64,000 nucleotides of DNA, taken from Serilophus lunatus (Eukaryota; Chordata; Aves; Passeriformes; Eurylaimidae). Each line of letters opens with the position of its first letter. The stretch's first letter is position 1. The translations under genes and the position numbers were made by a program. The notes below the pieces were generated by a model that worked only from the letters and a program-made list of their open reading frames with translations, was not told where the DNA came from and ran no database searches. The stretch is from positions 291,207-355,206 of the forward strand of contig VXBA01005856.1 in the NCBI GenBank assembly GCA_013399895.1, in the 5' to 3' direction. Below are positions 12,385 through 26,070 of the stretch, piece by piece.

Positions 12385-13805
12385 TCTATCAGCAGAAATG
12401 TAACTGCATTAAGTATAGTTATGCTGAAATCTTCTATTTTGTACGAGGAAAATAATAACTCTGAATTTTTTGAGTAATTCCCAAATAATGCAGATGTTTT
12501 CTGAAGAAAGGTCTAACTGATTTTTTAAAATCTCCATGGGAAACAAAGTATTTTGCTAATAACACTCTTATAATAAATTAAGTGCTAATGAAAAAGCTGA
12601 AATGTTTCTCCCTCACTTGTTTTATTTTTCTCTACATGACAAAAGTCCAGACCCTTCAGCTTCCACCCATGTATTGGATAGTCAGGTTCTATGGATTGTC
12701 TTTAATTTCTGTGCATTTGTTTTAGAATTCAGTTTACAAAGGTAAACATCCCATCTGAGATAAATCCAGAATGAACTACAGAACATTCCTGTGCTAGATA
12801 TAAAACACTACCTTTGACTGCAGCAAGCATAACATTTACCTTCTCAAAATGTCACCTTGTTGACTTTTTAAATTACATTTATCATCCAATTGAAACTCCA
12901 GAACATTTTCTGCAGAACTGTTGCCTTTGTTCCCATTTCTGTTTTCAGTTTCTCTGTCCCCTGTGTAGTACCCAGCAAGTGACTCTATGCAGGACTTTCA
13001 TTGCTGAAAAGGTAACTGAAGTACAAGAAAACCCTTTTTTGCATTCAGAAATCAAGCAAAATTTCTGGACAAACTTGCCGAATAAAAAGAGGAAGATCAA
13101 TAATGATTTTCCATAACCACTAATTCACACTTTTCCCCTCTCTTAACTCTGAAAAATCAAATGGAAAGAACAAAATATGACATCTCCAATGATGGAAGTG
13201 AAGACATAATGAGGCAAATTAATATCTGGTGAGATTTTATTGTCTTCAGCAGAATCATAGGAAGACTGAATCTGGATGACTGGTTCCTGTGAGCTGGTGA
13301 CAGTAGTGACAAAGTCTTGCTTTTAAGAAAGAATGTTGTATTGACCTAACTTTGAGATATGTAATTATTATTTTTTCTTGTATCTATTAATTTTAGATTG
13401 TTGGATTATCTTTATATATTTTTAGGCAGCAACTGCTAAGTTCCTCACACAAACTACGCTAAATAAAAGAAATAGTGTGTGATAGAATGAGAGAAAATTA
13501 TAATGTGAACATCCATACAGACTTCAACAACTCAAAGGCAGGGCCCTTTAAGGGTCATGAAGATGTTTGACACAACTTCTGGTGATAAAATTAGGTGTTT
13601 TTGGAGGTGTGCCAGCAACCAAAATTGAAAAAAAAAAAGTGCGATTGTTAAAGAACTGTGTCTTTACATGGAAACAACTCCCCAAGCTCACCTTTCCTCA
13701 CAACGTGAGAAGTGTAAAAACCTGTTATATTTGCCAGGAGATGTGAAAAAATGTCTTAAGAATATTTACTCTTTATTTCTTTAACCATGTAATATATGGA
13801 TAGTC

Positions 13806-14045
13806 ACCGAAACAAAAAATGTTTCGGATTGGAAGGAACATGAAAGCTCATCCAGATCCATTCCCTGGGTCATGGGCAGGGACACCTCCCACTGTCCCAG
13901 GGGGCTCCAACCTGGCCTTGGGCACTCCCAGGGATGGGGCAGCCACAGCTTCTCTGGGCACCCTGTGCCAGGGTCTGCCCACCCTCACAGGGAAGGATTC
14001 CTTCCCAATATCCCATCTAAACCCATTCTCTGTCAGTTTAAAGAC
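13806..14045 (-). mobile_element. CR1 LINE fragment, 3' region
   Basis: This is a minus-strand copy of the same 3' region seen at 3360-3752. On the plus strand one reads 'ggattggaaggaacatg', 'gctcatccagatcca', 'gggcagggacacctccc', 'ggatggggcagccacagc' and 'tctgtcagtttaaag', which are the reversed CR1 landmarks. The octamer tail at the left edge is eroded. The 87- and 68-codon plus-strand frames here are antisense frames of the element. Confidence 0.9.
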
Positions 14046-14865
14046 AAGTCAAGCCTCATTACCAGTTCTCAGAGTTAATTAAGACCCCAGTTGATTTTGA
14101 TTTCTTGTCCTGTGCTTACAGAATAGAACAATCAATACTCCAGAATAATGTATGTGCAATTAGCAGGTCTCCTTAGGAACAAAACTGGCAAAAATTATAA
14201 AGATACAGTTTCCACAGCTAGGATACCACCTCAGCCAGTGTATTCATTAATGATGGAATTATTTGGGGTAACTTTTTTATTGTAGCTTTGGGCCAAGATC
14301 AACTTTAGTTATTTTAAAACATTATACCTGTCATAGAGATAAATGGAAGAATAAACTAAAAGTTGCACATATTTTGTAGGGTTTTTTTACTTTGTTTGTT
14401 TTTTTTTTCTTTATTATAAACATTTCCTCTATTGCTTTCCCATGTCATTCTTCACCTCCTCTTTATTATTTTGATTTTTCCTCATGTAACCTTTTACTGT
14501 AGGTCCTCTACTGTAAAATCCATATCTAATTTAATAATGTCTGTAGCTGTGGCCTCATTTCCTCTGTGTTCCTCCACTCTCCTCTAGCACAAGGGATGGA
14601 CCACTCTCCTGTAGTCATTGCTTTCACCCTTCTTAAAGAACATGATTTATTTCCTGTCATAATCAGTAGAGACTCCTATAAACTCAGTGTCTCCCTGATA
14701 GAACTCAACAAGGATTGTTGCTTCCAACCTTTACAGTTTTTTTTATTCTTTCCTATCTTTGCCATGAGATTGCCTAGGACATTTAATTAAGCATAGAATC
14801 TTTTTCATCTAATGCCTACATCTTGATGTTTCAGTTACTGGTTATCATTTCATGTCGTGACATGA

Positions 14866-14973
14866 CTCTTCCTTCTTCTTTCTTTTTCTTTTTCTTTTTC
14901 TTCTTTTTCTTTTTCTTTTTTCTTTTTCTTTTCTTTTTTCTCTTTCTCTTTCTTTTTTCTTTCTTTTCCTTTT
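14866..14973. repeat. Pure polypyrimidine tract
   Basis: 108 consecutive bases are C or T, mostly CTTTTT and CTTT units, and pyrimidine-rich sequence continues to about 15010. Such homopurine-homopyrimidine tracts with mirror symmetry can form triplex (H-DNA) structures; that is general knowledge, not shown here. Confidence 0.9.
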
Positions 14974-17900
14974 AATTTTCCATTTCCTTTTTATTTTCCT
15001 TTTACTTTTTTATGAATCATATTAGGAAATCAGAATAACTGTACTCATTACATTTGATTGTCAATTTGTTACATCATAGAGAAAAAGAACAGTTTAAATG
15101 CATATATTTCACTCTCTCAACAAAATTTCTTTCCTCTTCTTTCCTGTTTCTCAAAGTGAAAAGCATAACATTAAACTGCAGTAATATGTAAATTGAGCAA
15201 GATGGAATTTAGGTGTTGTGTAACTTAAAAGTGCAAGGCTAAGTTATAGAAGTGAATATCTTCGTTTCAGACAAATTCTCGCATTCTCTTGTGATTTCCT
15301 CACTTTGTCTTTCCTAAACATTCCTCAATGCAGTATTGCATCTCATACTCCCTTATTTTTAAATTGTGTGCAGCAAAAGCCACAGACTTGAAGCAAAATG
15401 TATGTGTGGGGGAAAATTACATCTTGTTAAGCAGATGTGGCAGATAGTTAATTGTAAGGGAGTACAGCCAGTCTTTTCCACTCAAGTGCTAATTATTTAG
15501 CTGTAATAACTTCACGACATTATTTGTTTTCCAGGTATTTTAATTTTTAACTTCAAGCAAGGTTTAAAATTCCCTGTTCTTCTCAGAATGACCCCCTGCT
15601 CTGATCTGCACCCCTGAAGACTGATTTTCTCTTTAAACAGATTATGACCTTGATAAAGGTAAATAAGTGAAATAAACATAATTTGAGTAAACTATAGTTG
15701 TGCCAGGACAGGCCTTGGAAAAAACACTGTAAAGGTGGTTGCCTTTCTGTCAGAGATAGAGCACAGAAAAATAATTCTACACCTGTCCTGGAAAACTGCT
15801 ACCACCATGGTGGGAGGGACCAAGGTTTCTCATTGATGCTCACGGTCTCTGCTCACCCATATTGGAGTTACCATTTTTTTTATTTTTGAGTTCAAAAGAA
15901 GACAGTTCAAGATGAATCTGCAAGAAAGACTAATTTCTTTCTGATCAATAGGTTATTCTAGAGCTGCTGGGTTCTCAAAGAGATTTGTGGTCCCACATTT
16001 ACTGGATTATTTTACCTAGAAGTCTGAAACTGTAGTTTCTGGGGAAAGTTTTTTTGGCACGTCACAGGCAACACATTCAATTATTTCAAAACCTGTTGCA
16101 CAATATTACCCCCAACTGGAATTCCAAACTCTCTTCTCGATGAGACATGTACTCTGATATTATATAGGGTCTTTTTATTTTACAATATTACACTATCTGT
16201 GTTTGTACATACTTAGAGAGGGATTTTATGCTCTCAGCCAATCAATGACTGATGTATTTACTCAGCCTTAACTTCCTCCTAAGGAAGGTAATACAGGAAA
16301 AATGCAGCTGTTTAATAAGTATGATGAGTCAGGAGGAATATTTTTGCTTGAGAAAAGAAATCCAGTGTCCATTCTTACTTGATGTTTTCCTGATTTAAGG
16401 AAAAAAAAGCTTTAAATGAATAGAGCAAGACCAGGATGTGGCATTCCATTCTTGTTTTTCTACTTTATCTTTCACTTTTAAAAAATTTTCATCATCTGCA
16501 ATAATAAAAAAAAATGTCCCTTCTAACATGAGAAATGATAAATTCTGTAAATAAAGCCAAATTTTCTTCTTTGTATCATTCTGTTAGATTTGAAATGAAG
16601 AAGAAGTTGGGCTTAGTGATAGTTTAGCTAATAGTCTTTTTCCTTGGGACCACTTGTTATACTTTAATTTATAATTTACTTACTAAAGATTCTATTGTTC
16701 ATAAGGCAGTGAGGTTTATAATCTCTTTTTATGGTTATGACCTCAGAAACAGACAAATGTAGTGGTGAGATCATAGAAGAAGCCAAGCATTGAAAAACTT
16801 CCTCACTCTCAAAAAGATCTTTCTGAGCATTTATTTTTAAGCAGTGCTACAATTCTCTTTCTCAGAGTAAGACTCTTTTTATTTGTGGACATTTATCAAA
16901 GTTAATCTCTGGCAGAAGAGTTGCTGAGCATGCAATGGTGCAATGTTTTGAAAGGAGAACTTGATCCTCAAGGAAAATGTCCATATACAGCATTTATTCT
17001 TATTTTTCTGATAAATGTATTATTCATTGACTAAATTTATATATTACATGTGACTGTATATTGCATATACATATGTTACAGTTCCCCTGAATGGAATGTC
17101 TTTGTAATGAATGTGATATCTTGGTAGTGAAACCAATTCCCATATTCTTCACGTATTTTGAACCTCTGCCTGTAGAAAACATAAAATATTTTTGACACAG
17201 CTTTGACATGAAACCATAAGTCACCATAAAGCCCATGTGAGGGAGTTAATTCTTCCTTTATCTTAGATGCTACAGTGCTGATACCACTTTTCTTTTTCTT
17301 TTTTTTTTTTTTTTTTCCCAAGATATTATTTAATTTCTTTAAAATCTTGATAACTTTCAACTCATTGATCAGGAATTGTTCATTTTACATAACAATATCA
17401 GCATATTGAAATAGCAAGGGTTAAGTATGTTGGAATGTCACCCTAATTCATCCAGTTGTAGGTGAAAAACACACACTGTGGCAATTGACTTTATGTCTTG
17501 CATTTGCTGTTGTAACATTCCAAGAGGAGGACCTGGACATTTTCCTACGTGTTACCCTTTGTGCTGGGAAATCTGTTATCACTGTGTAAAATGTCCTCTA
17601 ATTTGGTCAATTATATTTTACCTCAGGAGTTTTACACTCTGGTCTTTTATGAACACAAACAAAACTGCTGTTTTTTGATCATGATCTGTAGGACTCCAAT
17701 AAGATGTGTGTGTAATTAGGGACCACATAAAATGTCATCAAGCTAAGAGGAAGACCATGTTGTGTTATTGGCAAATTTCCTATTTCTACTACTAATGATT
17801 TTTTGAATGCAATGATTTTTTTTAATATGGCAGAAATTTCTTGTACCAGCAGACTCTTTCTTGGGCTTGGTATCAAGCAAGTAAAGAAAGTGGATATATC

Positions 17901-18602
17901 TATTTTAAGTAGTGCATCTAGGCTTTATCACTTGTTCTAGTGACCCCACTTCACACAGTAAGTCACAGAAACTGAAAGCAATGTGTCACAATCTTAATTA
18001 CAGAAAAATAGCAAGTAAAATGTGAAAGAATACCACAAATTGAAAGTTTTGAGTGCTGCTGACTCCTAGTGTTTGTGCACATCAGGGTGCATCCGTTTAT
18101 ATTCCACGCAATGATACACTTTTTAACTGTGTGCAAAGTCCTCTTAGTGAAGAAACAAACAAACCAAGCAAACCAAAACAATTCAACTGCTGTCAGGTAC
18201 TTTCATGTACTTCTCTCCCTGTTTAAGGCAGATTTATTGAAGTCTACAACCCCAAAACTGGTAAAATATAAGTCAAACCCTCAGAAATTAGCTGTCACTG
18301 AGGAGGCTGGACAGACATTTTGAGAAATATTTTTGCTGCTACTGAAATTTATCGAGCCCTAAAGACTAAAGTATGAACACAAGTGAGATCCACAGTAGAG
18401 TTCAAATTTTTGCATGGAAAGTATATGTAGTTCCAATACAGTCTAAAAGATTTCCCAACGTGTCATTTAACACTACCATGGTGCTTTGTTCCAGGATGAA
18501 ACAGATGTGCCTCACAGGACTGCATGTCAGTTAGTAGGTCACAATTTTCCATCATCATCATCTTGTTCTCATTCTAAATAATCCAGCTCAGCACATTTTG
18601 AA

Positions 18603-18668
18603 TTTTTTTTTTTTTTNNNNNNNNNNNNNNNNNNNNNNNNNNNNNNNNNNNNNNNNNTTTTTTTTTTT
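18603..18668. other. Assembly gap inside a poly-T run
   Basis: 41 unknown bases (18617-18657) lie between 14 T on the left and 11 T on the right. The true length of the homopolymer is unknown. A 61-codon minus frame reads through the gap and is not real. Confidence 0.95.
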
Positions 18669-19618
18669 CTTTTCCATAAGACACACTGCTTCATAATTCT
18701 CCAAATGACTGTGGAAGGTTTCACCTGCATCATCATCAGTGATGCTTGGGATATATTTCCTGTAGGAGTTCATATTACCTACTAAAGAAAATATTTATTT
18801 CCCACTTATATCCACATGAGAATGACACTCAGATTTCATCCATCTCTGGAAGCTGCAGGGTATTGTGGCTGAGTGCAGTCCTGCTACAACTGAGTGTCAG
18901 TGACTGTTCTTAGCATTCCTTGTCAATAAAAATTGCATCCTCAGCAGGTGTTTTGGTGTTTCTCACTAGTTATTCCTGATTTTTGCTTTCATACCCTGTG
19001 TTTTAGAAACTGTCCAAGTCTCTAAAGCCAAACAGGAGTCTTAGATTGAAGTGCAAGCTGAACATATCAAAAGATTTGCAGTACTTTTATAGAACATGTA
19101 CCAGACTATTTGACCTTAGAAATAATTGCATTGAGCTAAATCTCTGTTGAAGGACACCAGAACTTTCTATACCTTATTATTTGCTGTGTTTGATGGGAGA
19201 GCTCAGACATTGTATATTTTTTTAAAAGAACAGCACAAATTCACTTTAATAAGGTCTTCATGTGATTTTCTCTATTGCATTATGAGAACACGAGGACTTT
19301 GCAAACTATAAGTTCACATCTGGCTACTGTTTCTCTCTACCAAAGAGACTGGACTTTTTTAGTGCTTCTTTATGTTATAGCTGTTCTGAATATGATTTTT
19401 TTTTTTCTGGTGTCATACATCCACAAATAATCTAATGGAAGTAGGAAAACTTTTTATTTATTTCCCCCAAAATAGACCATATTTATTTGGTTTGTTGTCT
19501 CTTGGCAGTAAAACATTATTTTCAATCACATAATGGAGTAAACTCATGTTTGATCTATGACTTGTGGTTGTCTATAATCAGTACAATTCCATGTATGAAA
19601 GGGGTTGCCAGTTCTGTG

Positions 19619-19850
19619 GATTTGTTTGTGGCTTTTTTGGTGGGAGAGGGTTTTGTTTAATCAGTTTGTTTTTCTATGTTCTTCTTTTTTGTTTGGTTTG
19701 CATTGGTTTGGTTTTCTTTGTTGGGTTTTTTTTTTGTATTTTTTATTTTTGTCGTTTTGTTCTGGTTTGGTTTGATTCTGTTTCTACTTCTTTGCTTTCT
19801 CATTTATTTTTGTTGTCCTTGTTTTGTTTTGGTTGGTTGTCTGTTTTCCT
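19619..19850. repeat. G/T-rich irregular tract
   Basis: About 230 bases dominated by T and G with few C and A, in irregular GTTTGGTTTTG-like units. The two long frames through it encode only F, L, V, W, C and G, which reflects composition. Same class as 7289 and 26609. Confidence 0.8.
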
Positions 19851-21558
19851 TAAAGAAAGATCAAAGCACAGGGATTCCTGAACTCATAGAAAAAAGCTGA
19901 TTGCCAACACTACTTCAAGAACCTTCCATTCTATACATGGGGCTAATTACTTAAAAGCAGGCAGCAGGGACAATAGAAGTTGGGACAACACTGTTGAGGT
20001 TCCAGTGCTCCCTTATTTCACTGCCTATAGGACTCACCTTCCTAAAATCCTTATTCCATCATGCCAACTTACACCAAGAATTAGATCAGCCAAAGCAGAT
20101 GGGAGAAGCTGGAAATTTCCTGCAGATAAATTTCTGGCACCACCTGGGAAGTGCTTGGCCAGTGTGGTGGAGGTGGGTGAGCAATTCTCACAGTTTAAGA
20201 TCAAGACTCACAGACTGAATAAAAAGGGCAGAGCTGAACATCTAAGATGGTCTTGATTGTCTGAAATATTTCCCTCAAACTAGTCCACACCAACTACCTG
20301 TGTCTGCATCTTGTAACACTTAACCCAGGCCTTGAATGGTGCTTCATTTATCTTTCCTTTTTAGTTCAAAGAGAATGAAAGAATGGATTCTGTGTTATTT
20401 TCTTGCAATGGGATCATATTTGCAGTATGCCTTGGGGCAAGACAAAAGGAAAGTTTGGATCCTTGGCAGCACATTTTTCAGGGTATTGTCAGAAGACAAT
20501 GTAATGTGCAGAGGGACAACACCTCGGGTGTTCACCTCCTTGGAGCAAAAAGCTTCCCCTGAAGCCAGATTTTATAAGAGATTATTTATTTAAAAACACT
20601 GCCCAAGACTATACACGTGTTAGAATAAACCCCAAACCTAAGTTATTTGCACTTCAGGAGCATCCAAAGGCTAAGGAGCAAAGGTTGCAGAAACAAAAGC
20701 GCAGTGAAAAGTTGTAAATAACTTTAATTTAAAGTGCAAAGTTAGCACAGGAGAAAATTTATAGAAATGTGCTGGATATACTGAGGCAGAAAATGAGTGG
20801 GATGATTTTAACCCTAAGAATGGTCAAGTAAAGAACACAACATAAAAATATTTAAGACCTTTGCCTGAGGTTTTACATTTTTATATCCTGCAGTTTAAGA
20901 GACACCAGCACATATTTGAGAATTAAAGACTCTATTTTCAGTTTATGGCCTTATTTGACAAAAACTGGATCTGCCTCATATTAATTTTGCAGGCTGTGTA
21001 GATGAATGTGGGTTTCTTGAATCCACCTAATTAGATCTATAGTACTCATCATGAGGTAAAGGAATTGCTAACAAACTCCCCTCCTTTAACACATGTTGGA
21101 ACAGGATCTGGAATGCAAGAATACTTTTACAGCTGAATGCTTTAATCATTAGATCATGAAGATTTGCTCACAGTTTGGTTCCTCCTTTATTTTCAGTGGA
21201 ACTTGTGATTTTCAGAAGTAAAGATCTTAAATCAAAAATGAAATTTATATCCAGTGCTGCACAATTATCATATTAAAGTGATGGTTTCTGTCTGTGCAGC
21301 AAGAACTTGGATATAACGGGATTTTTTTATCAGACATTTGTGTACACTAACACTTTACTCAAAAATTTAAAAGGGTTCTGAAAATAGGAAGACTAAAAGT
21401 CTTGTCTATCATTTACCTCCAGTTCTGTGGTGATGTCTGAATCTCCATAAACTTGAGGATTTGTGCATAGATCTCTGTGAGATATAGCACTTTTCTTCTT
21501 GTTCTGTGAAGTTTAGTTGATAGAATATCTGACATACCCTATCCAGGGTCATCTAGTA

Positions 21559-21591
21559 TAAAACAAAACAAAACAAAACAAAACAAAAACA
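21559..21591. repeat. AAAAC pentanucleotide microsatellite
   Basis: About six exact AAAAC units. A similar one lies at 43497-43531. Confidence 0.9.
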
Positions 21592-22618
21592 CAAGTCAAG
21601 TTTTTATTTAGGCTGTTCACATATATGCACAAAGAGGAAAACTGATAGAGAATGAAGAATGAGAAATGAAAAGTATTTAAACTCTAGTCACTGTCTAAAA
21701 TTTTATCTTTGTGATGGAAACATAAGGTCTGTGATCTCTGTCCTGTTCTGAATAATATGGTTTGGGGTTTGTTTTTTTTGGTTGATGCAGCATTTTCTCT
21801 CTTTCAAAGAGAAGTCTTGACAAGACTGTGACTTCCTTGCCTTTTACATCTGTTTCCTACTGAAGCTGTGGAACAGAACATATGTATATGCAGTTGTTTT
21901 GAAGCTGCATAAAATGTTGTCTCTCCAACGTGCAGTAATTTGATTTTTTTTAATAGTGGATTAGGTTGAAGACTTTGTTAGATGAAAAAAAAAAAAATCT
22001 AAAAAATACCCAGAATTTTCAGTGAAATTGAAATTTTCAGTGAGACTGTAAAAAGAATTACATCAGTGTGAGTAACTACTGAGCATGAAGCAAACTGTTT
22101 GTCTTACTCTGTCACCAATTGGTTGCTGAGAGAATTTGCCCATTCCACACATTTACTGTTTAGAAAAGTATTCTGATCATAAAACCACTATGGGTCTCTA
22201 GTGACACTAAAGCTTAATGTTGCAAAATATGATTCTTTGGAATTCATTGAGGTTGCTGTCTGGTTTTATTTGTCCCTTCTCTTGCTGCCTGTCCCAGTAG
22301 GAGATAATTTCCTTTAGTGAGATCAAGCTGGAATTCAAATGTTTATTAAATGCATCTTCCAACCCTGCAGTCAGAGGCAATGATCACATACTGCATCTTG
22401 GTTACTGTAGGTGCCTTTGTATCAGAAAGTACTTTTGCCAAGGGCTGCCTATAATGAAGAAGCCAATGACCTGTAAATTATAACTAAAGTGCTCAAGTTG
22501 GTCTTGCAGATGAATGCTTTTGATTATGTTCTGCAGTATCCAGAGTTCAATTTCTACTTCAAGCAAAGAGATTTGGGGTTCCTTTCTATGTATTTTTTTT
22601 ATTTGAGTTTGTTTCCTT

Positions 22619-22633
22619 CCCCCCCCCCTCCCC
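22619..22633. repeat. C-run
   Basis: Fifteen bases, all C except one T, in AT-rich surroundings. Confidence 0.85.
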
Positions 22634-23789
22634 TTTTAATATTTGATATTAAAGTGATTTAAATATTTCTTATTTAAAATTTTATTGAGAAGTTACATAC
22701 AAGGAATTACAAATGTGGAGTGACTATTTGCAATTTTAAAAGCTGTAACCATACAAAAGACAAAAGACAATCAAGAAGAGACCTAAAGGTATAGTTTAAT
22801 ATCACTTACTAGTGCATATAAATTTACTACAATGCAATAATTTGCATGTGAAAAAAACTTCAAAAAACATTCCAACCGCTTTAGTTTCCAAAGCAAAAAA
22901 TTCCCAAGGGTTTAAAATATCAAAGCAAAGTACAATTTCTTATTTTGGTTAATTCTTGCTGTATGTTTAACTTTTTATATCGGATTAATTTTTTAGAAGC
23001 TGGATTTTCCTTTTAGATAGTAATTAATCATGTCACATCCATGATATGCAGGAAGTGTCTCACACTGATTCATAAAAATGAATGGCCTTTACTGATAGAA
23101 ATATGAAGACAATCTTTAAAATGTGTGGCAGAAGAAATATGTTTCACAAAGAAAGAATAAAAATTAAAAACACCTTAAAAATATACTTATCAAAGCTTTT
23201 TTATTGTCTGCTACCTCCTGGGTTACTTTTTTTGTGGTTTGGTTTTCGTGTTACCAGTAAATACAGAAGGCAAAAGATGAGAGATTGGCTTTCTGGACAA
23301 AAACCAAATGTTTGGAATTTCATAGAATATGTTATATTTTCCCTTTATAATATTATGAACCACTGAAACTGCAGGACGTCTTAAAACATTTTCAGACTGT
23401 TGTACAATTTATGCCATGGTCACAATCTTTACAGGGGACCTCTAATTTTTGGAAAATAAGTGCAAAAGAGTGACAACTTGTGCTTTTGACCTGTTTTCCA
23501 ATTTAATTAAGAATTCATGAGCATCAGTGAACGCCCACTGAGAAGAGCACAAGCGACCACGTGCAACCATGGCACCTTTTATTCTCCAACTTCTGTAAAG
23601 ACAATCATGTACTTGAATGTCCAGAGAGTATAAATGAGGTTAAACCCCTCTCCATTATAAAAAAGGGAGAAAGAAGGGAAGATTCATGAAGGAAGAAGGG
23701 GAAAGAAGAGGAAGATCTAGAAGGTGACAGGACAAGAGAAACTTGCAGAACTTGAAGAAACAACTCAGGAAAGTCAAAGTCAAGGTTAA

Positions 23790-23904
23790 AAATATGGCTG
23801 GACATGCAGTGACTCGATCTAGCTGGCAAGGTTATCAGTCAAACATTGGATTTGATGATCACAGAGATCTTTTCCAGCCTAATTGATCCCGTGATTCTGT
23901 GAAA
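23790..23904 (+). mobile_element. CR1 LINE fragment, 3' end
   Basis: Plus-strand CR1 tail. 'ggctggacatgcagtgactc' (from 23784) and 'gatctagctggcaaggtta' resemble the region just before the CR1 terminus. They are followed by 'ggatttgatgatcacagag', 'tcttttccagcct' and one ATTCTGTG unit at the end. Upstream (23640-23780) is purine-rich and not clearly CR1. The variant differs from the 3360/13806/36856 type, which suggests another subfamily. Confidence 0.75.
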
Positions 23905-25970
23905 TTACCTGCACACCCACAGATTCCCTACAGTCAGTGTGAAACAAAACCAGCAGCCTTTCATAAACTCTGCAGAGAGATGTGAATCCATAGCTGCTGC
24001 CAAAGATCATGAACCTGGGAAGAATTGGGATACATTTTCTTTCCTGTGTGTCGTGTTTTGAGAGATACTCTCATCCCTTTGCAGTGGGAAGGCTTTCTGT
24101 CATTAGGCACATCTAGAAAATGCAGAGTAGAGGCTGATCATCATTCTCTTTTCATCCAGCTGACTTTGGTCATGGGTTTGTTCCCTCATTCTTTACTTTT
24201 CTTGTAGTCTATTGTAGCCTTGCACAGCGTGTCTTCTCTGTCATGTCTGTCTTTCAATGTACATATTTTATTTTTTAACTGGATTTCATGGGGTAAAAAA
24301 CGTTTTTCATTCTACTGTCAAAGTCATGCAGTTTTTCTCTCCAACTGCTAAAGAACAACTGAATTTGCCCAGCCTGGTGCAAAATATGTGTAATCTGAGG
24401 TTCAAAGGAAAAGCTTTTATTGTCACTTAGTTTCTCTTCACTCCATTGTTGAACGCCTGGAGTTGAGAATTTTAGATTTCAAAAAAGGGTGCCTGGATAT
24501 ATAAAAATGTCCAAAAGTGGCCAGGAAGCAGCTCACTATTATTTAAGTTGTTTTATTTCAGCACTGTGTGGACCACAGACAATAAAATTGTAGTAATCTT
24601 ATGTAGTCATTAGGTGACCAACTTTATGTCGTTTCTGGGATACAACTGTGCAATTTCAACAGTCAGCAACTGAATATGGTCAAACAGCAATGAGGAACCA
24701 GAGATGGAGGAATTAAGAGGCTGAGTCTTAGAATACACTTCAGAATAACCCCAAACTGGTCCAGGACTTAAGTGGAGGAAGCTTGTACCGAGACAAGCAC
24801 ACATCTATTGATGAGCTGTCCTAATTAGTACCTCCAGGAATCCTCTGGATGGCATTATAGAATCTAATAGACAGGGATAAGACTAATATGACTGTTATAT
24901 GAAGCTGTTATTTGGTGTAATACCATGAAAACAATTTTTTCAAAACTTTTTTTTTTTAGGATCAATTCATGGATAATAAAAAATAAAGATTAATGATGTT
25001 ACAGTTTGCACAGATTTCCACTTGAATAAAATTTTCTTCTATCTTACCAATTACTTTTTGCTAATGTCACTAGGGAAGACATTAGAATTCATTTCATGCT
25101 GCATCAGGTATGAAATTCCACTTTATAAGACACGAGTTTTCCGAAGTTAGATCTTATTAGACTGATGTAATACTCTTTTTCTAGACAAAGTAAGTGGTGT
25201 AGATCTAATCCTTATGAACTTTGATAAAATTTAATATTTGATGTGCAGGAATAACATTTCTATGAATACTGGGGAACATCTGCATGGTTCAAAATGGAGG
25301 TTACCCTGTCTTGAATGAAAAAAAAATAAATCCTGAGCTGGAGAAAGTTAATAAAATTAAGGATAGGTATTGGTGCTAATGCTGTGGCAGCAAAATAAAC
25401 ATGGTCTACCCTGAGACTTGCTAATAAGGGAGACATGGCAAATTTTAAATGTATGGGGGAGGACTGGAAAATCCTTATCAAAAGCCTTCATAAAGTGATA
25501 AAAGTACTGAAATAAAAAGGAAAGACTAGCAGGAATTTCCATACTTTTGAGGATGAAGAGTGGAGGTTTTTCGTTGGACCCATATAATAAGGAAAGATAA
25601 AAGACTTGTTGGTGATATAAGACTGAACCACCACTGAAAAGGTAAACCCACCATAGCATTCACCAGGAACAGTACAACTATATTAGTCTCAGAAACAGAG
25701 GCACTTTTTCCCCATGTGAACTTATTAAAAAGCCACCTATATTTTTGTTCCATTTATATTTTTTCTCATAAGCTAAAATGCGTGTGTCTGAAAGTAAGAA
25801 AAATTAAAGGGTTTGTTGGCATAAAAGTAAATTAATGCAAAATTACTCTTCATAACTTTTTGAAAAATATCTGAAAAATATCAGTGTGAGTAGGTCTGGA
25901 AGAGTTTCCAAAGGAAGAAAAACAGCAAGTGACTACTGAATTACAAGTTGCAATTTAAGTGGTTCCTGAA

Positions 25971-25971
25971 A

Positions 25972-26063
<92 letters not shown>

Positions 26064-26070
26064 AAAGAAA
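25971..26070. repeat. AAAG tetranucleotide microsatellite
   Basis: About 24 uninterrupted AAAG units, with one extra A near the end (26064-26065). It gives Lys-Glu-Arg-Lys frames on the plus strand and Phe-Leu-Ser frames on the minus strand; neither is a gene. Its length and purity suggest it is polymorphic. Confidence 0.95.

Larger units (their letters stand above)
9316..13805. other. AT-rich DNA, no gene seen
   Basis: Contains no recognisable gene. The 123-codon minus frame ending in this area (9139-9510) spans the CR1 remnant and flanks and looks accidental. A 100-codon plus frame at 12814-13116 shows no domain. Structured elements are the A/C tract at 10741-10897 and an ATT/GTT run at 12339-12384. 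Confidence 0.65.
14046..23789. other. Long AT-rich stretch, no gene seen
   Basis: Nearly 10 kb with no recognisable gene. Frames reach 105 codons (19564-19881), but that one is a G/T-tract artefact. Within it are a pyrimidine tract (14866), an assembly gap (18617), a G/T tract (19619), an AAAAC repeat (21559), a small tandem duplication of 'aattttcagtga' (about 22014-22042) and a C run (22619). Confidence 0.65.

Noticed and set aside
13240..13270. 'cagaatcatag' resembling a reversed CR1 tail
   Set aside because: The sequence after it does not continue as CR1.
19564..19900. Overlapping 105- and 74-codon frames resembling membrane proteins
   Set aside because: Read through a G/T-only tract; the F, L, V, W, C and G bias is composition, not transmembrane design.
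22330..22375. 'catcttccaaccctgcag' as a CR1 3' end
   Set aside because: Only a short word matches; no second landmark or tail.
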